From the NCBI RefSeq assembly GCF_000298195.1, contig NZ_BAHC01000182.1, forward strand, positions 1 through 48,699: a stretch of 48,699 nucleotides of DNA, written 5' to 3'. Shown here in pieces: positions 16,427 through 25,391 of the stretch. Made by a program: the position numbers and the translations under genes. Every line of letters begins with the position of its first letter. Position 1 is the first letter of the stretch. The DNA is from Gordonia rhizosphera NBRC 16068. Its GTDB lineage: Bacteria; Actinomycetota; Actinomycetes; Mycobacteriales; Mycobacteriaceae. Below the pieces are notes generated by a model. The model was not told the DNA's origin. It ran no database searches and worked only from the letters and a program-made list of their open reading frames with translations.

Positions 16427-18661
16427 TCAGACGACGACGGGCTGTCCGGCCGACGGATCGGCCTCCGGCTCGATCGGGATCTTCCGGATCGCGGTGCCCT
16501 CGACATCGACATCCGGCAGCAGTCGGTTGAGCCACCCCGGTAGCTTCCAGGCCGCGTCACCGAGCAGGGTGATGACCGCAGGCACCACCACCATGCGGAT
16601 GATGAACGCGTCGAAGAAGACCGCCGCCGCCAGCGCGAACCCCATCATCTTGGCCGTGGTGTCCGACGACAGCATGAACGCGGCGAACACCGAGATCATG
16701 ATCACCGCGGCAGACGCGACCACCCGCGCGCCGTGCTGGTAGCCGATGATGACCGACTCCTTGGCCGGGACGTCGTGGACGTACTCCTCGCGCATTCGCG
16801 TCACCAGGAACACCTGATAGTCCATCGCGAGGCCGAAGACGACGCCGACCATGAAGATCGGCAGGAATGCGATCAGCGGTTTGGTGTGGGCGATGAGGCC
16901 CCAGTGGCCTTCCTGGAAGATCCACACCGTCGCGCCGAAGGTGGCGCAGACCGAGAACAGGAAGCCGACCGTGGCGATCAGCGGCACCAGCAACGACCGG
17001 AACACGATCATCAGGATGATGAACGCCAACCCGACAACGACGACGAGGAATGGGATCAGCGCCGACGACAGCTTTGACGAGATGTCGGCCATGATCGCGG
17101 TCTGGCCTCCGACATTGACTGTTGCCCCATCCGGCGACGTGGTGGCGTACTCGCGGATCTGCTCCATCAGGTGCTGGGTCTCCGGGCCGCTCGGCGACAG
17201 TTCGGGGATGACGGAGATGAGCGCCGTGGTGGCGCCGGCCTGCGGGTTGGCCGGGTTGGCGCCGTTGCCGATCCAGGTCAACGTCGTCGTATTGGCCACG
17301 TTGTCGAGCGTCTTCACGTGTGCGACCACATCGTCGGCCGCGGTGGTGACGTTCCCGCCGTCCGCGTCGCTGACCACGATCATCAGTGCGCCGTTGACGC
17401 CCTCACCGAATCCGTGCTGAAGCAGCTGGGTCGCGGCGTACTCCTTGTCGGTGGTCGAGCCCATCCCGAGTTCCATGTTGGTCATCGGGATCGCGGCGAT
17501 GACGAGCACGACCAGCCCGCCGATCGCCCACGGCAGGGGATGGCGGGTGAGCTGACGGGCGAAGCGAAGTCCGTTGGACGGTGCGGAGTCGGGTTCGTCG
17601 CCGTGGTGCAGACCTGGGATGCGAGGTTTGAACGCGAATCGCCCGAACGCGCCGAGCAGCGCCGGGATCAGCGTGATCGCGCCGAGCACCGCGATGACCA
17701 CCGCCAGCGCTGCCGCGATTCCCATCTGGGTGATGAACGGAATGCCGACGACGGCCAGCGCGGAGACGGCGACCACGACGGTGAGCCCGGCGAAGCAGAC
17801 CGCCGAACCCGCGGTTCCGACGGCGCGACCGGCGGCTGCCTCACGGCTACCGCCGAGGTTCAGTTCGGACCGGTAGCGCGACACGATGAACAGCGCGTAG
17901 TCGATCGAGACGGCGATACCGAGCATGGTGATGATCGTCGTCGCGCTCTGCTGGACGTCGATGATCTTGGCGCTGAGCGTGACGAGCAGCATGGTGATCC
18001 CGACGCCCAGCACGCCGGTGACGATGGGGATGAACGCGGCGATCAGCGCGCCGAACGCGACGATCATGACGATGAAGGCGATCGCGAAACCGAGCAGTTC
18101 CGCGGCGCCGCCGGGCTCGAACACCTGCATCAGGGCTCCGGTGCCCTCGACCTGCAGGCCATTGCCGCGGAACTCGGCGAGCAGATCTTCGAACTCGGCC
18201 ATGTCGGCCGGGGTGAGATCCTGGCGCGGAATGTCCTGCTGGATCTGGATGAGGCCGACCGTGCCGTCGGGGCTGAGCACCCGGGCGGCCATCGCGGGGT
18301 TCGCCTCGGCGACGGTGACGGGGTTCGCGATGGCCTGAGGGTCGACGACCTCCGGTAGCGTCCTGGCCTTCGCGGCCAGGGCGTCGATCTGCTCGGTGTG
18401 GTTGGCGAGCCCATCGTCGGCCTGCACGACGATCGTCGTCGAGGCCTTCAGTAGCTGATCATTCTGTGCCGGAAAATCCGTCTTCATCACCGACATTGCG
18501 CGATCGGAATCGGTACCCGGCAGGGAGAAATCGGTCGCGAATTTCGGTGCGAGCGCGCTGGTGAGCACGCCCAGCGCGACGACGATCGCCACCCAGGCGC
18601 CGATGATCCACCACTTGTGCCGGAACGTGAACCGGCCGAGCCGATACAACCACAGCGCCAC
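16427..18661 (-). CDS. MMPL-family RND transporter
   Basis: A 744-aa transporter with two MMPL/RND repeats, each an extracytoplasmic loop plus about six helices. SIDYALFIVSRYR in the first half and AMDYQVFLVTRMREEY in the second mark the helix 4 Asp-Tyr proton-relay segments. GTG 18661 has GGGGAGG about six bases upstream, which fits better than the longer open frame. Actinobacterial MMPL proteins export lipids or siderophores; the substrate here is unknown. The MpaB-type gene lies 107 bases upstream on the same strand. Confidence 0.9.
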   Translation of the reverse strand: MALWLYRLGRFTFRHKWWIIGAWVAIVVALGVLTSALAPKFATDFSLPGTDSDRAMSVMKTDFPAQNDQLLKASTTIVVQADDGLANHTEQIDALAAKARTLPEVVDPQAIANPVTVAEANPAMAARVLSPDGTVGLIQIQQDIPRQDLTPADMAEFEDLLAEFRGNGLQVEGTGALMQVFEPGGAAELLGFAIAFIVMIVAFGALIAAFIPIVTGVLGVGITMLLVTLSAKIIDVQQSATTIITMLGIAVSIDYALFIVSRYRSELNLGGSREAAAGRAVGTAGSAVCFAGLTVVVAVSALAVVGIPFITQMGIAAALAVVIAVLGAITLIPALLGAFGRFAFKPRIPGLHHGDEPDSAPSNGLRFARQLTRHPLPWAIGGLVVLVIAAIPMTNMELGMGSTTDKEYAATQLLQHGFGEGVNGALMIVVSDADGGNVTTAADDVVAHVKTLDNVANTTTLTWIGNGANPANPQAGATTALISVIPELSPSGPETQHLMEQIREYATTSPDGATVNVGGQTAIMADISSKLSSALIPFLVVVVGLAFIILMIVFRSLLVPLIATVGFLFSVCATFGATVWIFQEGHWGLIAHTKPLIAFLPIFMVGVVFGLAMDYQVFLVTRMREEYVHDVPAKESVIIGYQHGARVVASAAVIMISVFAAFMLSSDTTAKMMGFALAAAVFFDAFIIRMVVVPAVITLLGDAAWKLPGWLNRLLPDVDVEGTAIRKIPIEPEADPSAGQPVVV

Positions 18662-18768
18662 GGAGACCTCCCCTGTCGTCTTCCGCAAGCCTACTGACGC
18701 GGTGGCGACAGGCAATGTGACCGCGGTTACCGCCTTCGTCGGCGATCGAGGCGACTCCCGCGATCAGG

Positions 18769-19680
18769 TCACACCAGGGGGCGATTGGTCCGCATCCGCC
18801 AGCGCACATCCCACAGGAGGATGTTGAACGGGAACTCGCGCAGAGGCTTCGGCATTCGGCTGATGATCGCGCGGGCGATCTTGTTGTGGGTGTCGAACAC
18901 GGCACGCTGCCACGGGCGGAAGCGCAGACCCATCTTCTTTCGGAAGTTCTCCGGCAGGAAGCCGATGGTGAGCAGCTCGAACCACCAGCCGAAGATGATG
19001 CTGAACCAGCGCGGCATGAACTGCACGCGCACGATCGACAGCAGCATGTCGCGGATCGTCGGATCGATCTCGAGTGACTCGACGGTCTCGTCCCAGTAGG
19101 TCTCGAAGTCGGCCCGGGTGGCCGGCCACATCTCGCGGGGCACCTGGAGCGTCGTCCCCAGCACCGCGCCGCTTTGGTAGGTCTCCTCGGTGATGTCGGC
19201 CGGGTCGCCGTAGATGCGCTGCATGTCCTCCCAGCCCTTGTAGAGGCAGGCCGCGACCCACAGCTGCAACTTCGGGTCGAAGGCGTTGTAGGCGACAGGG
19301 CTCTCGGGGGTCGAGCGGACCTGGGCGTGCGCCCTGCCGATCGCCTTGCGATAGGCCTTGCGATCTTTCGGGGTGCCCATGCTGGCGACCGCGAGGTAGC
19401 TCAAGGTGGTGCGGGTGCGCTTGATCGGATGATGGAAGAGGCTGCCGCTCTCCACCCGGCTCTCCTTGACCCCGTATCCCACCGCGGGCAGGGCGAGCTG
19501 CATGATGACGTTGGCGGGTCCGGCGAGGACAGAGATGCCCTTCATCTCGTTCTGCCGCGCCGGCAGGGCGTCGAGCTCACCACGGGTCATCCGTGCGGCC
19601 GGAGGCAGGTACTCGGTGTCGGGTGACGGCTTGGCGATCGCCACGTCGACATCGGTCTCGATGATCTGTTCGATACTCAC
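18769..19680 (-). CDS. MpaB-type oxygenase (DUF2236)
   Basis: A 303-aa protein of the DUF2236 family, now called oxygenase MpaB family, related to the latex-clearing rubber oxygenase Lcp. Visible features are FHHPIKRTRTTLSYLAVASMGT, HAQVRS, NAFDPKLQLWVAACLY and a hydrophobic stretch near residue 235. The proposed family chemistry is haem-dependent oxidative cleavage; the substrate is unknown. GTG start at 19680 preceded by GGGGGGTC. Divergent from a TetR gene only ~70 bases away, a likely regulator. Confidence 0.8.
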   Translation of the reverse strand: MSIEQIIETDVDVAIAKPSPDTEYLPPAARMTRGELDALPARQNEMKGISVLAGPANVIMQLALPAVGYGVKESRVESGSLFHHPIKRTRTTLSYLAVASMGTPKDRKAYRKAIGRAHAQVRSTPESPVAYNAFDPKLQLWVAACLYKGWEDMQRIYGDPADITEETYQSGAVLGTTLQVPREMWPATRADFETYWDETVESLEIDPTIRDMLLSIVRVQFMPRWFSIIFGWWFELLTIGFLPENFRKKMGLRFRPWQRAVFDTHNKIARAIISRMPKPLREFPFNILLWDVRWRMRTNRPLV

Positions 19681-19708
19681 GGTGACCCCCCAGGTGAAGT
19701 GAACAAAA

Positions 19709-19735
19709 CTGACAACGGGTGTTTTCTCTTACATT
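19709..19735 (+). promoter_or_regulatory. Putative promoter of the TetR gene at 19.75 kb
   Basis: CTGACA (19709-19714) and TACATT (19730-19735) with a 15-bp spacer, in the divergent gap between the MpaB and TetR genes. If used, transcription starts near 19742 and the TetR start must be GTG 19752 or later. Confidence 0.3.
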
Positions 19736-19751
19736 CAACGATGGCAAGGTT

Positions 19752-20438
19752 GTGGATGTCAAGATAGACCCTGTGGTGAGTTCTTCCGGAGAGACCAGGA
19801 CCAACCCCGCGAGCGGCGAAGGCCTGCGTGCGTACGGCGGCGAGGCCGGTGACAGTCGGGTGGCGCGTCGTCGCGCCACACTCATCGACGCGGCCCTCGA
19901 ACTGCTGGGTGCCTCCGACGGGGGGTCGATCACCGTCCGCGGTGTGTGCCGCGAGGCGGGCCTGACCACGCGCTACTTCTACGAGAGCTTCGACTCGATC
20001 GAGGCTCTCGTCGGCGCGACCTTCGACGAGGTGACCGCGGAGCTCTCCAAGGATGCGCTCGCGGCGTTCGAGGCCGGGACGGATGTTCCGGGCAAGGTGA
20101 CGGCGGCGATCGCGGCGATCGTGCGGGTCATCGACGAGGACCGACGCAAGGGACGATTGCTGTTCTCGCAATCGCTGCTGAGTCCGACGATCGCGACCAA
20201 GCGGATGGAATCGACCGCACTTTTCGCCGGTCTGACGTTGCAGACTGCGTCGGGGGTCATGGATGTCAAGGCCGGGCCGATGGCGCTCGCAGCCGCGCAT
20301 TTCCAGGTCGGGGGCCTCGGGCGGCTGCTCGCCGCGTGGTTGGACGGGCTCCTGGAACTCGACCCCGACGGTGTCGTCGAGGCGAGTGTGGGCCTGATCA
20401 TGTCCGTCGCCGAAGGAGTATCCCGGTTCGGGTCGTGA
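19752..20438 (+). CDS. TetR-family regulator next to the MpaB gene
   Basis: About 228 aa. The TetR DNA-binding helix-turn-helix is near residues 40-85 (RRATLIDAALELLGASDGGSITVRGVCREAGLTTRYFYESF), with a divergent ligand domain. Start uncertain: GTG 19719, 19752, 19773 and 19776 are in frame, and a promoter-like pair argues against 19719. It is divergent from the MpaB gene and 46 bases upstream of a second TetR gene, so it may control either neighbour. Confidence 0.8.
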   Translation: MDVKIDPVVSSSGETRTNPASGEGLRAYGGEAGDSRVARRRATLIDAALELLGASDGGSITVRGVCREAGLTTRYFYESFDSIEALVGATFDEVTAELSKDALAAFEAGTDVPGKVTAAIAAIVRVIDEDRRKGRLLFSQSLLSPTIATKRMESTALFAGLTLQTASGVMDVKAGPMALAAAHFQVGGLGRLLAAWLDGLLELDPDGVVEASVGLIMSVAEGVSRFGS

Positions 20439-20484
20439 CGCCCGCGCTGCGAGGGTGGGTCCTCAAACGGCTATGTTGTAAACC

Positions 20485-21123
20485 ATGAGCAGCGGGGCCG
20501 GCGAGACGGAGGTGCGTACAGACTCTCTCGGTGAATGGCGTGATTACGGGGAATCGGAGCTGCCGGTGCCGCTGGCAGCGGCCTTGGCGGCATTCACCGA
20601 ACACGGCTATCACGGGACGTCGGTCCGTGAGATCGCCGCTCGCGCCAACCTGTCGGTCCCGGGTCTGTATCACCACTACCCGTCCAAGCAGTCGCTGCTT
20701 CAGGGTCTGCTCGAGCGGACGATGACCGACCTGCTCCGGCGGTCGGAGATGGCCGTCGCCGAGGCCGGTGACAAGCCGGTGGACCAATTCGATGCCGTCG
20801 TGGAGTCGTTGCTGCGGTTCCACATGTACCGGCGTGAACAGGCCTTTGTCGGTTCGACCGAGATCCGCAGTCTCGACGACGACTATCGACCGACCTATAT
20901 CGCCCACCGTGACCGCCAGCAACATATGGTCGACGAGATCGTCTTCGCGGGCGTCGAGGCAGGAGATTTCGCCACTCGCTACCCCAAGGACGCGAGCCGG
21001 GCGGTCACCACGATGTGTGTCGGCGTCTCGACCTGGTTCAAACTCGGCGGCGAGCTCGGCGCGGACGAGCTCATCCACCGCAATCTGCAGATCGCGCGCG
21101 ACGCGGTCGGCTACCGCTCCTGA
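20485..21123 (+). CDS. TetR-family regulator of the acyl-CoA dehydrogenase operon
   Basis: A 212-aa TetR protein. The HTH (about 30-75) reads ALAAFTEHGYHGTSVREIAARANLSVPGLYHHYPSKQSLL. The ligand domain (RREQAFVGSTEIRSLDDDYRPTYIAHRDRQQHMVDEIV) resembles actinobacterial TetR proteins that control fatty-acid and CoA-ester genes. A -10-like TATGTT at 20472-20477 lies 7 bases before ATG 20485, so the mRNA may be leaderless. The acyl-CoA dehydrogenase operon starts 148 bases downstream in the same direction. Confidence 0.85.
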   Translation: MSSGAGETEVRTDSLGEWRDYGESELPVPLAAALAAFTEHGYHGTSVREIAARANLSVPGLYHHYPSKQSLLQGLLERTMTDLLRRSEMAVAEAGDKPVDQFDAVVESLLRFHMYRREQAFVGSTEIRSLDDDYRPTYIAHRDRQQHMVDEIVFAGVEAGDFATRYPKDASRAVTTMCVGVSTWFKLGGELGADELIHRNLQIARDAVGYRS

Positions 21124-21271
21124 CCCACGCGCCCACCCGCCCACCCCCGCGCTGGTGCGACAGTGCAACGGAGGGACGACGCGCCACGACTTGACCACGA
21201 TGCTCGCAGCTGGCATTGTGACGGGCGCCGAACGATCGCTCGGTCGGTCGGCGAATCCCCGAGGAGCTGCG

Positions 21272-22489
21272 ATGCCTGTTGACCTGAGTTACGCCCCCGA
21301 TGTGGCCGACATCGTCGAGAAGACGTCGAGGTTCGTCCGCGATCAGATCCTGCCGATCGAATACCAATACGGCGGCGACATCACCACGGCCGGCGGTGAC
21401 GACATCCGGCGCGAGATGAACGCCAAGGCCAAGGCCGAGGGCATCTTCGCGCCCCACGCTCCAGTCGAATTCGGGGGACTGGGCCTGAACATGTCCGATC
21501 GCACCCCGGTCTTCGCCGCGGCCGGCTACTCGACCTTCGGGCCGGTGGCGTTGCACATCGGCGCACCCGATGAGGGCAACGTGCACATGCTCGCACACAT
21601 CGCGAGCGACGAGCAGAAGCATAGGTACCTCGCGCCGCTCGCGGCGGGCGACGTTCGATCGGCGTTCGCGATGACCGAACCGTCGCCTGGGGCCGGTGCC
21701 GACCCCGATGCTCTGCGCACCATGGCCGTCAAGGTCGACGGCGGTTGGAAGATCAACGGCGAGAAGCGATTCATCACCGGCGCCGACGGTGCGGGTTTCT
21801 TCATCATCATGGCGCGGACCGCCGGTTCGCCGGGTGACCGGGGCGGCGCGACGATGTTCCTCGCGCCGGCCGACACCCCGGGTATCTCCGTGGACCGCCA
21901 CATCGTGACGACCGACCGCTCGATGATCGGCGGACACTGCGAGGTGAGCTTCACCGACGTCTTCGTCCCCGACGAGGACATCCTCGGCGAGGTCGACGAG
22001 GGATACCGGTATGCGCAGGTACGCCTCGGGCCGGCCCGCATGACCCACGTGATGCGTTGGTACGGTTCGGCGCAACGATGCCACGACGTCGCGGTCGACT
22101 ATGTCTCGAAGCGGGAGGGCTTCGGCGGCAAGCTCGGCGACCTGGGCATGATCCAGCAGATGGTGGCCGACAACGAGATCGACCTGGCCGCGAGCATGGC
22201 CCTGCTGGTCAAGGCCTGCTACGAACTCGATCAGGGCAACCACGCATCCAACGAGACCTCGATCGCGAAGACCTTTGCCGCCGAGGCCTATACGAGGATT
22301 GCCGACCGCAGCATCCAGATGTGCGGCGGTTTGGGCGTCTCCGAGGATCTGCCGCTGTCCCGGCTACAGAATGAGCTGCGGCCGTTCCGGATCTACGACG
22401 GTCCGTCCGAGGTTCATCGCTGGGCGATCGCGCGGCGTGCCGTCGGACGGGCGAAGAAGGCTGCCGCGCGGGCGGAGTCGGCCCGATGA
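21272..22489 (+). CDS. Acyl-CoA dehydrogenase, ACAD10/11-like
   Basis: A 405-aa FAD acyl-CoA dehydrogenase with FAMTEPSPGAGADP (flavin/substrate loop), GEKRFITGADGAG and MCGGLGVSEDLPLSRLQNELRPFRIYDGPSEVH. At the usual catalytic Glu position (YEGT in short/medium-chain enzymes) the sequence has Asp376 in YDGPSEVHR, as in the ACAD10/ACAD11 and LvaC group. GAGGAG at 21261-21266 sets the ATG. The stop overlaps the start of the APH-like kinase (ATGA). Likely role (inference): removal of phosphate and rearrangement of a 4-phosphoacyl-CoA made by that kinase. An ordinary FadE role is the alternative. Confidence 0.85.
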   Translation: MPVDLSYAPDVADIVEKTSRFVRDQILPIEYQYGGDITTAGGDDIRREMNAKAKAEGIFAPHAPVEFGGLGLNMSDRTPVFAAAGYSTFGPVALHIGAPDEGNVHMLAHIASDEQKHRYLAPLAAGDVRSAFAMTEPSPGAGADPDALRTMAVKVDGGWKINGEKRFITGADGAGFFIIMARTAGSPGDRGGATMFLAPADTPGISVDRHIVTTDRSMIGGHCEVSFTDVFVPDEDILGEVDEGYRYAQVRLGPARMTHVMRWYGSAQRCHDVAVDYVSKREGFGGKLGDLGMIQQMVADNEIDLAASMALLVKACYELDQGNHASNETSIAKTFAAEAYTRIADRSIQMCGGLGVSEDLPLSRLQNELRPFRIYDGPSEVHRWAIARRAVGRAKKAAARAESAR

Positions 22490-23526
22490 CCGAGTTCGAG
22501 GCACTGCCGTCCGCGCCGCTGCGGCAATTTCTGGTCGATCGGGGTGTGCCCGTCGTCGGGGAACTGCGCGTCGAGTTGATCAGCGGCGGCAAGTCCAACC
22601 TCACCTTCAGCGTGTCCGATGACGCCTCTGTCTGGGTCGTGCGGCGGCCGCCGACGAGTGGGCTCACCCCGTCCGCGCACGACATGAACCGCGAGTGGGC
22701 GGTGACGAGTGCGCTGCAGTCGACCGACGTGCCGGTGGCGACGACGGTCGCCATCGACGCGGAGGGCGAGTTGCTCGGTGCGCCGTTCACGGTTGTCGAG
22801 TTCGTCGACGGTCGCGTCATCAGGACCCGCGACGACCTGGATTCGCTGTCCGACGGCGATGTGGCCCGCAATATCGACGGTCTCGTCGATACCCTCGCGC
22901 GGCTGCACGACGTCGACTACCAGGCTGTCGGGCTCGGTGAGTTCGGCCGCCCGGACGGCTTCGCGGCCCGTCAGGTGAAACTGTGGGCACGCCAATGGGG
23001 GCATGTGAAGACCCGTGAACTCGGCGACGTGGACCGGCTGGTCGCCGCACTGACGGAGCGGGTTCCCGCGACCACGGAGAACACGATCGTGCACGGCGAC
23101 TACCGCGTCGACAACACCATCATCGCCGCCGATGATCCGGGAGTGATTCGGGCGGTGGTGGATTGGGAGATGTCGACATTGGGCGACCCGCTCACCGACG
23201 CCGCCCTGATGTGCGTCTACCGCCGGCCGGGATTCGATCGGGTCGTCGGCTTCGAGGCCGCCTGGACCAGCGACCGGTACCCGTCGGCCGACGAGATCGC
23301 CCAGCGCTATGCGGTCGCGACCGGAAGAGATCTGGGTGACTGGGACTTCTACCTCGCCCTGGCGAACCTGAAGCTCGGCGTGATCGCCGAGGGCATCACT
23401 CACCGCGCACTGGCCGGTGCAGCCTCCGACGGTGCGGAGCGGGCCGCCGAGGCGACCGCGGAATTCATCAGTGCCGGGTTGGCTCAACTCGGCTCGACCA
23501 CGGGAGACAAACAGCATGTCGGATAA
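22486..23526 (+). CDS. APH-fold kinase, LvaA/FadE36-like
   Basis: A 346-aa protein of the aminoglycoside phosphotransferase / choline kinase fold. The P-loop-like GGKSNLTF is at the N-lobe, the catalytic loop HGDYRVDN has His203, Asp205 and Asn210, and the metal-binding Asp226 is in DWEMSTLGDPLTD. Proteins of this type sit beside or fused to ACAD10/11-like dehydrogenases. In Pseudomonas the related LvaA phosphorylates 4-hydroxyacyl-CoA. Drug resistance is not implied. It is translationally coupled upstream (4-base overlap) and overlaps the SDR gene by 11 bases. Confidence 0.85.
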   Translation: MTEFEALPSAPLRQFLVDRGVPVVGELRVELISGGKSNLTFSVSDDASVWVVRRPPTSGLTPSAHDMNREWAVTSALQSTDVPVATTVAIDAEGELLGAPFTVVEFVDGRVIRTRDDLDSLSDGDVARNIDGLVDTLARLHDVDYQAVGLGEFGRPDGFAARQVKLWARQWGHVKTRELGDVDRLVAALTERVPATTENTIVHGDYRVDNTIIAADDPGVIRAVVDWEMSTLGDPLTDAALMCVYRRPGFDRVVGFEAAWTSDRYPSADEIAQRYAVATGRDLGDWDFYLALANLKLGVIAEGITHRALAGAASDGAERAAEATAEFISAGLAQLGSTTGDKQHVG

Positions 23527-24253
23527 CAGGGTTGCGCTCGTCACCGGCGCGTCGCGCGGTATCGGAGCGGCCATCGCGTCGCGTCTCGCCGCCGACGGCT
23601 GGGACCTCACGATCAGCTCGCGTGGTCAGGAGGCGCTGGAGCAGCGCGCCGACGAACTCCGCGATGTCGGCGCCGGTCGCGTCGAGGTGATCCCCGCCGA
23701 CATGACCGACGCCGACGCCGTCGAGGGCTTGGCCGCCGCGCATGCGGAGGCCTTCGGGCGTTGCGATGCCCTCGTCATCAATGCCGGTATGGGGCAGAAG
23801 GGTGCGGTCGCGGATCTGCCGGTACGGCGTTTCGACCGGCTCTATCAGGTGAATGTCCGTGCACCGTACATCCTTCTGCAGTCGCTGATCCCGACACTGC
23901 GCTCGACGGCGCAGGCGCACGGGTCGTCGAAGGTCATCGCCGTCGCGTCCATCACCGGCGTATACCCCGAGCCGGAACTGTCCGCCTATGGCGCCACCAA
24001 GGCGGCGCTCATCTCGCTGTGTGAGACTTTCAACCTCGAGGAGTCGTTGAACGGGTTGAGCGCCACCACGATCGCGCCGGGCTACGTCGACACCGACATG
24101 TCCGGCTGGCTCAAGGATCAGATCCCGGCTGACGAAATGATCACCGTCGGCGATGTCGCGACGATGGCGCACGCGGTCACCCAGCTCTCCCGTTTCGCTG
24201 TGCTTCCCAACGTGATCCTCACGCGTCCGGGCACCAACCTGCACCGCGCCTGA
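23516..24253 (+). CDS. Short-chain dehydrogenase/reductase
   Basis: A 245-aa classical SDR with the NAD(P) motif TGASRGIG (10-17), the NAG-like motif INAGMG, catalytic Tyr158 and Lys162 in SAYGATKAAL, and the APGYVDTDM loop. It starts inside the end of the kinase gene (GGGAG at 23502-23506). As the third gene of the operon it may oxidise or reduce a hydroxyacyl intermediate; the substrate is not visible from sequence. A repeat array begins five bases after its stop. Confidence 0.88.
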   Translation: MSDNRVALVTGASRGIGAAIASRLAADGWDLTISSRGQEALEQRADELRDVGAGRVEVIPADMTDADAVEGLAAAHAEAFGRCDALVINAGMGQKGAVADLPVRRFDRLYQVNVRAPYILLQSLIPTLRSTAQAHGSSKVIAVASITGVYPEPELSAYGATKAALISLCETFNLEESLNGLSATTIAPGYVDTDMSGWLKDQIPADEMITVGDVATMAHAVTQLSRFAVLPNVILTRPGTNLHRA

Positions 24254-24258
24254 GCCGC

Positions 24259-24366
24259 GAATCCGTTCCCGATCACCGAATCCGTTCCTGCTCACCGAAT
24301 CCGATCTGATTGGGTGAGCAGGAACGGAATGTGTGAGCGGGAACGGAATGGGTGAGCGGGGACTGG
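24259..24366. repeat. Left inverted-repeat array of the AbiEi/nuclease cassette
   Basis: Two direct 19-bp units (GAATCCGTTCCCGATCACC at 24259-24277, GAATCCGTTCCTGCTCACC at 24278-24296), a 15-nt centre (24297-24311), then three reverse-complement units at 24312-24330, 24331-24349 and 24350-24366 (last partial). The innermost pair gives a perfect 16-bp stem (24281-24296 with 24313-24328). The same units recur on the other side of the gene. Confidence 0.92.
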
Positions 24367-24383
24367 CCCGCTGCGACCACATC

Positions 24384-25325
24384 TCACCTTGCGATGATGC
24401 CCAGCCGGACGAGCCAGGGTCGCAGCAGCTCGACCAAGCCGTGGCGTTCCAGCACCGCCCACGTCCAGCGAATCACCATGAGTCCCAGTGCTCGGAGTTC
24501 GTCCTCACGGACCTTCTCCCGCATCACCGCCTCCTCGATGCTCTCACCCGGCCTGCGCAGCCGGAGGTACTTCTTTTTGCCGTCGAACTCGCCGACCATC
24601 CGGTCGTCCGAGTCGTAGTCGGTCTGGTACTTCTTGCTCCCACACCGGTAGGTGTGCTGCAGGCGTGGCACGGGCAACCCAGCCTCGATCATCTGGGCCC
24701 GACTCCATGACTCGCCGACGCTCTCCGACAGCGGATCCGCTGCCGACAACGCGCTGAACGCACGCTGAATGCCGTTGCGGCGTCTGGTCTTCAGGAGCTG
24801 CTCCATCAGGCCCCGGTCGGCACCCGCACGCAGCGCGGTGTCGAAGACGGTGAGCGCCTGGGCGAAATCCCCTGCGGCGGCGATGTCGACCGCGGTGCGT
24901 TCGACGCTGGTCACCCGGATTCCGTCGACGACGATGATCTCATCGGGTGCCACCAGCCCGGCGTGGAGGTGACGATGTTTGCGGACCGACCCTCCCGCCG
25001 CACGTCCGGTGCTGACATGCACCCGACTGCGGTCAGGCTTGAGCAGCGCCAGACCATGGACGGCCGCGGCCGATTGATGGCTCAGGGGGAGTGCGCGTTC
25101 ACCGAGGAGTTCCGATGTCGCGACGGCGATGGAGCGCAGCCGATATAGCTTGTCAGCGCCCTTGTGGCCCTCGAAAGTGCCGCTGTTCTCCACGCACACA
25201 CCGGGTGTCAGTCGGAGCAGATCCTTCTTGCGGACTGCCGTGGCGATCTGTGCGTCGGAGATGCCGCGTGCGAGCGTCGCCTCACGTCTGATGAGTCCGT
25301 ACCGATCGGTGGGATAGGTGGCCAT
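24384..25325 (-). CDS. AbiEi-like winged-helix protein with C-terminal nuclease core
   Basis: A 313-aa protein. Residues ~5-45 form an AbiEi-antitoxin-like winged helix (GLIRREATLARGISDAQIATAVRKKDLLRLTPGV), and the middle is helical. The C-terminal part (about 200-313) fits a PD-(D/E)xK / DUF559-Vsr-like core: Glu205 in ESVGESWSRAQM, Asp236/Asp238 in YQTDYDSDD, and EFDGKKKY with Asp248 and Lys250, then a helix and a VIRWTW strand. No AbiEii-type toxin partner is adjacent. ATG 25325 was chosen over a longer frame that would run into the repeat array. Role unknown: nuclease, antitoxin-like regulator or mobility protein. It is bracketed by inverted arrays on both sides. Confidence 0.8.
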   Translation of the reverse strand: MATYPTDRYGLIRREATLARGISDAQIATAVRKKDLLRLTPGVCVENSGTFEGHKGADKLYRLRSIAVATSELLGERALPLSHQSAAAVHGLALLKPDRSRVHVSTGRAAGGSVRKHRHLHAGLVAPDEIIVVDGIRVTSVERTAVDIAAAGDFAQALTVFDTALRAGADRGLMEQLLKTRRRNGIQRAFSALSAADPLSESVGESWSRAQMIEAGLPVPRLQHTYRCGSKKYQTDYDSDDRMVGEFDGKKKYLRLRRPGESIEEAVMREKVREDELRALGLMVIRWTWAVLERHGLVELLRPWLVRLGIIAR

Positions 25326-25391
25326 GTCTTCTTGGACGCGACGACTCGGCGACCGGTTCCACTCGGACTTCGCGGCACGGCGGGGCGATTT

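Noticed and set aside
17171..18358. 395-aa plus-strand ORF inside the MMPL gene
   Set aside because: Antisense shadow of a clear transporter; highly charged Asp/Gly/Arg composition typical of high-GC complementary frames.
22486..23526. Aminoglycoside resistance gene
   Set aside because: The fold is APH-like but operon context with an ACAD10/11-like dehydrogenase points to lipid or hydroxyacid metabolism.
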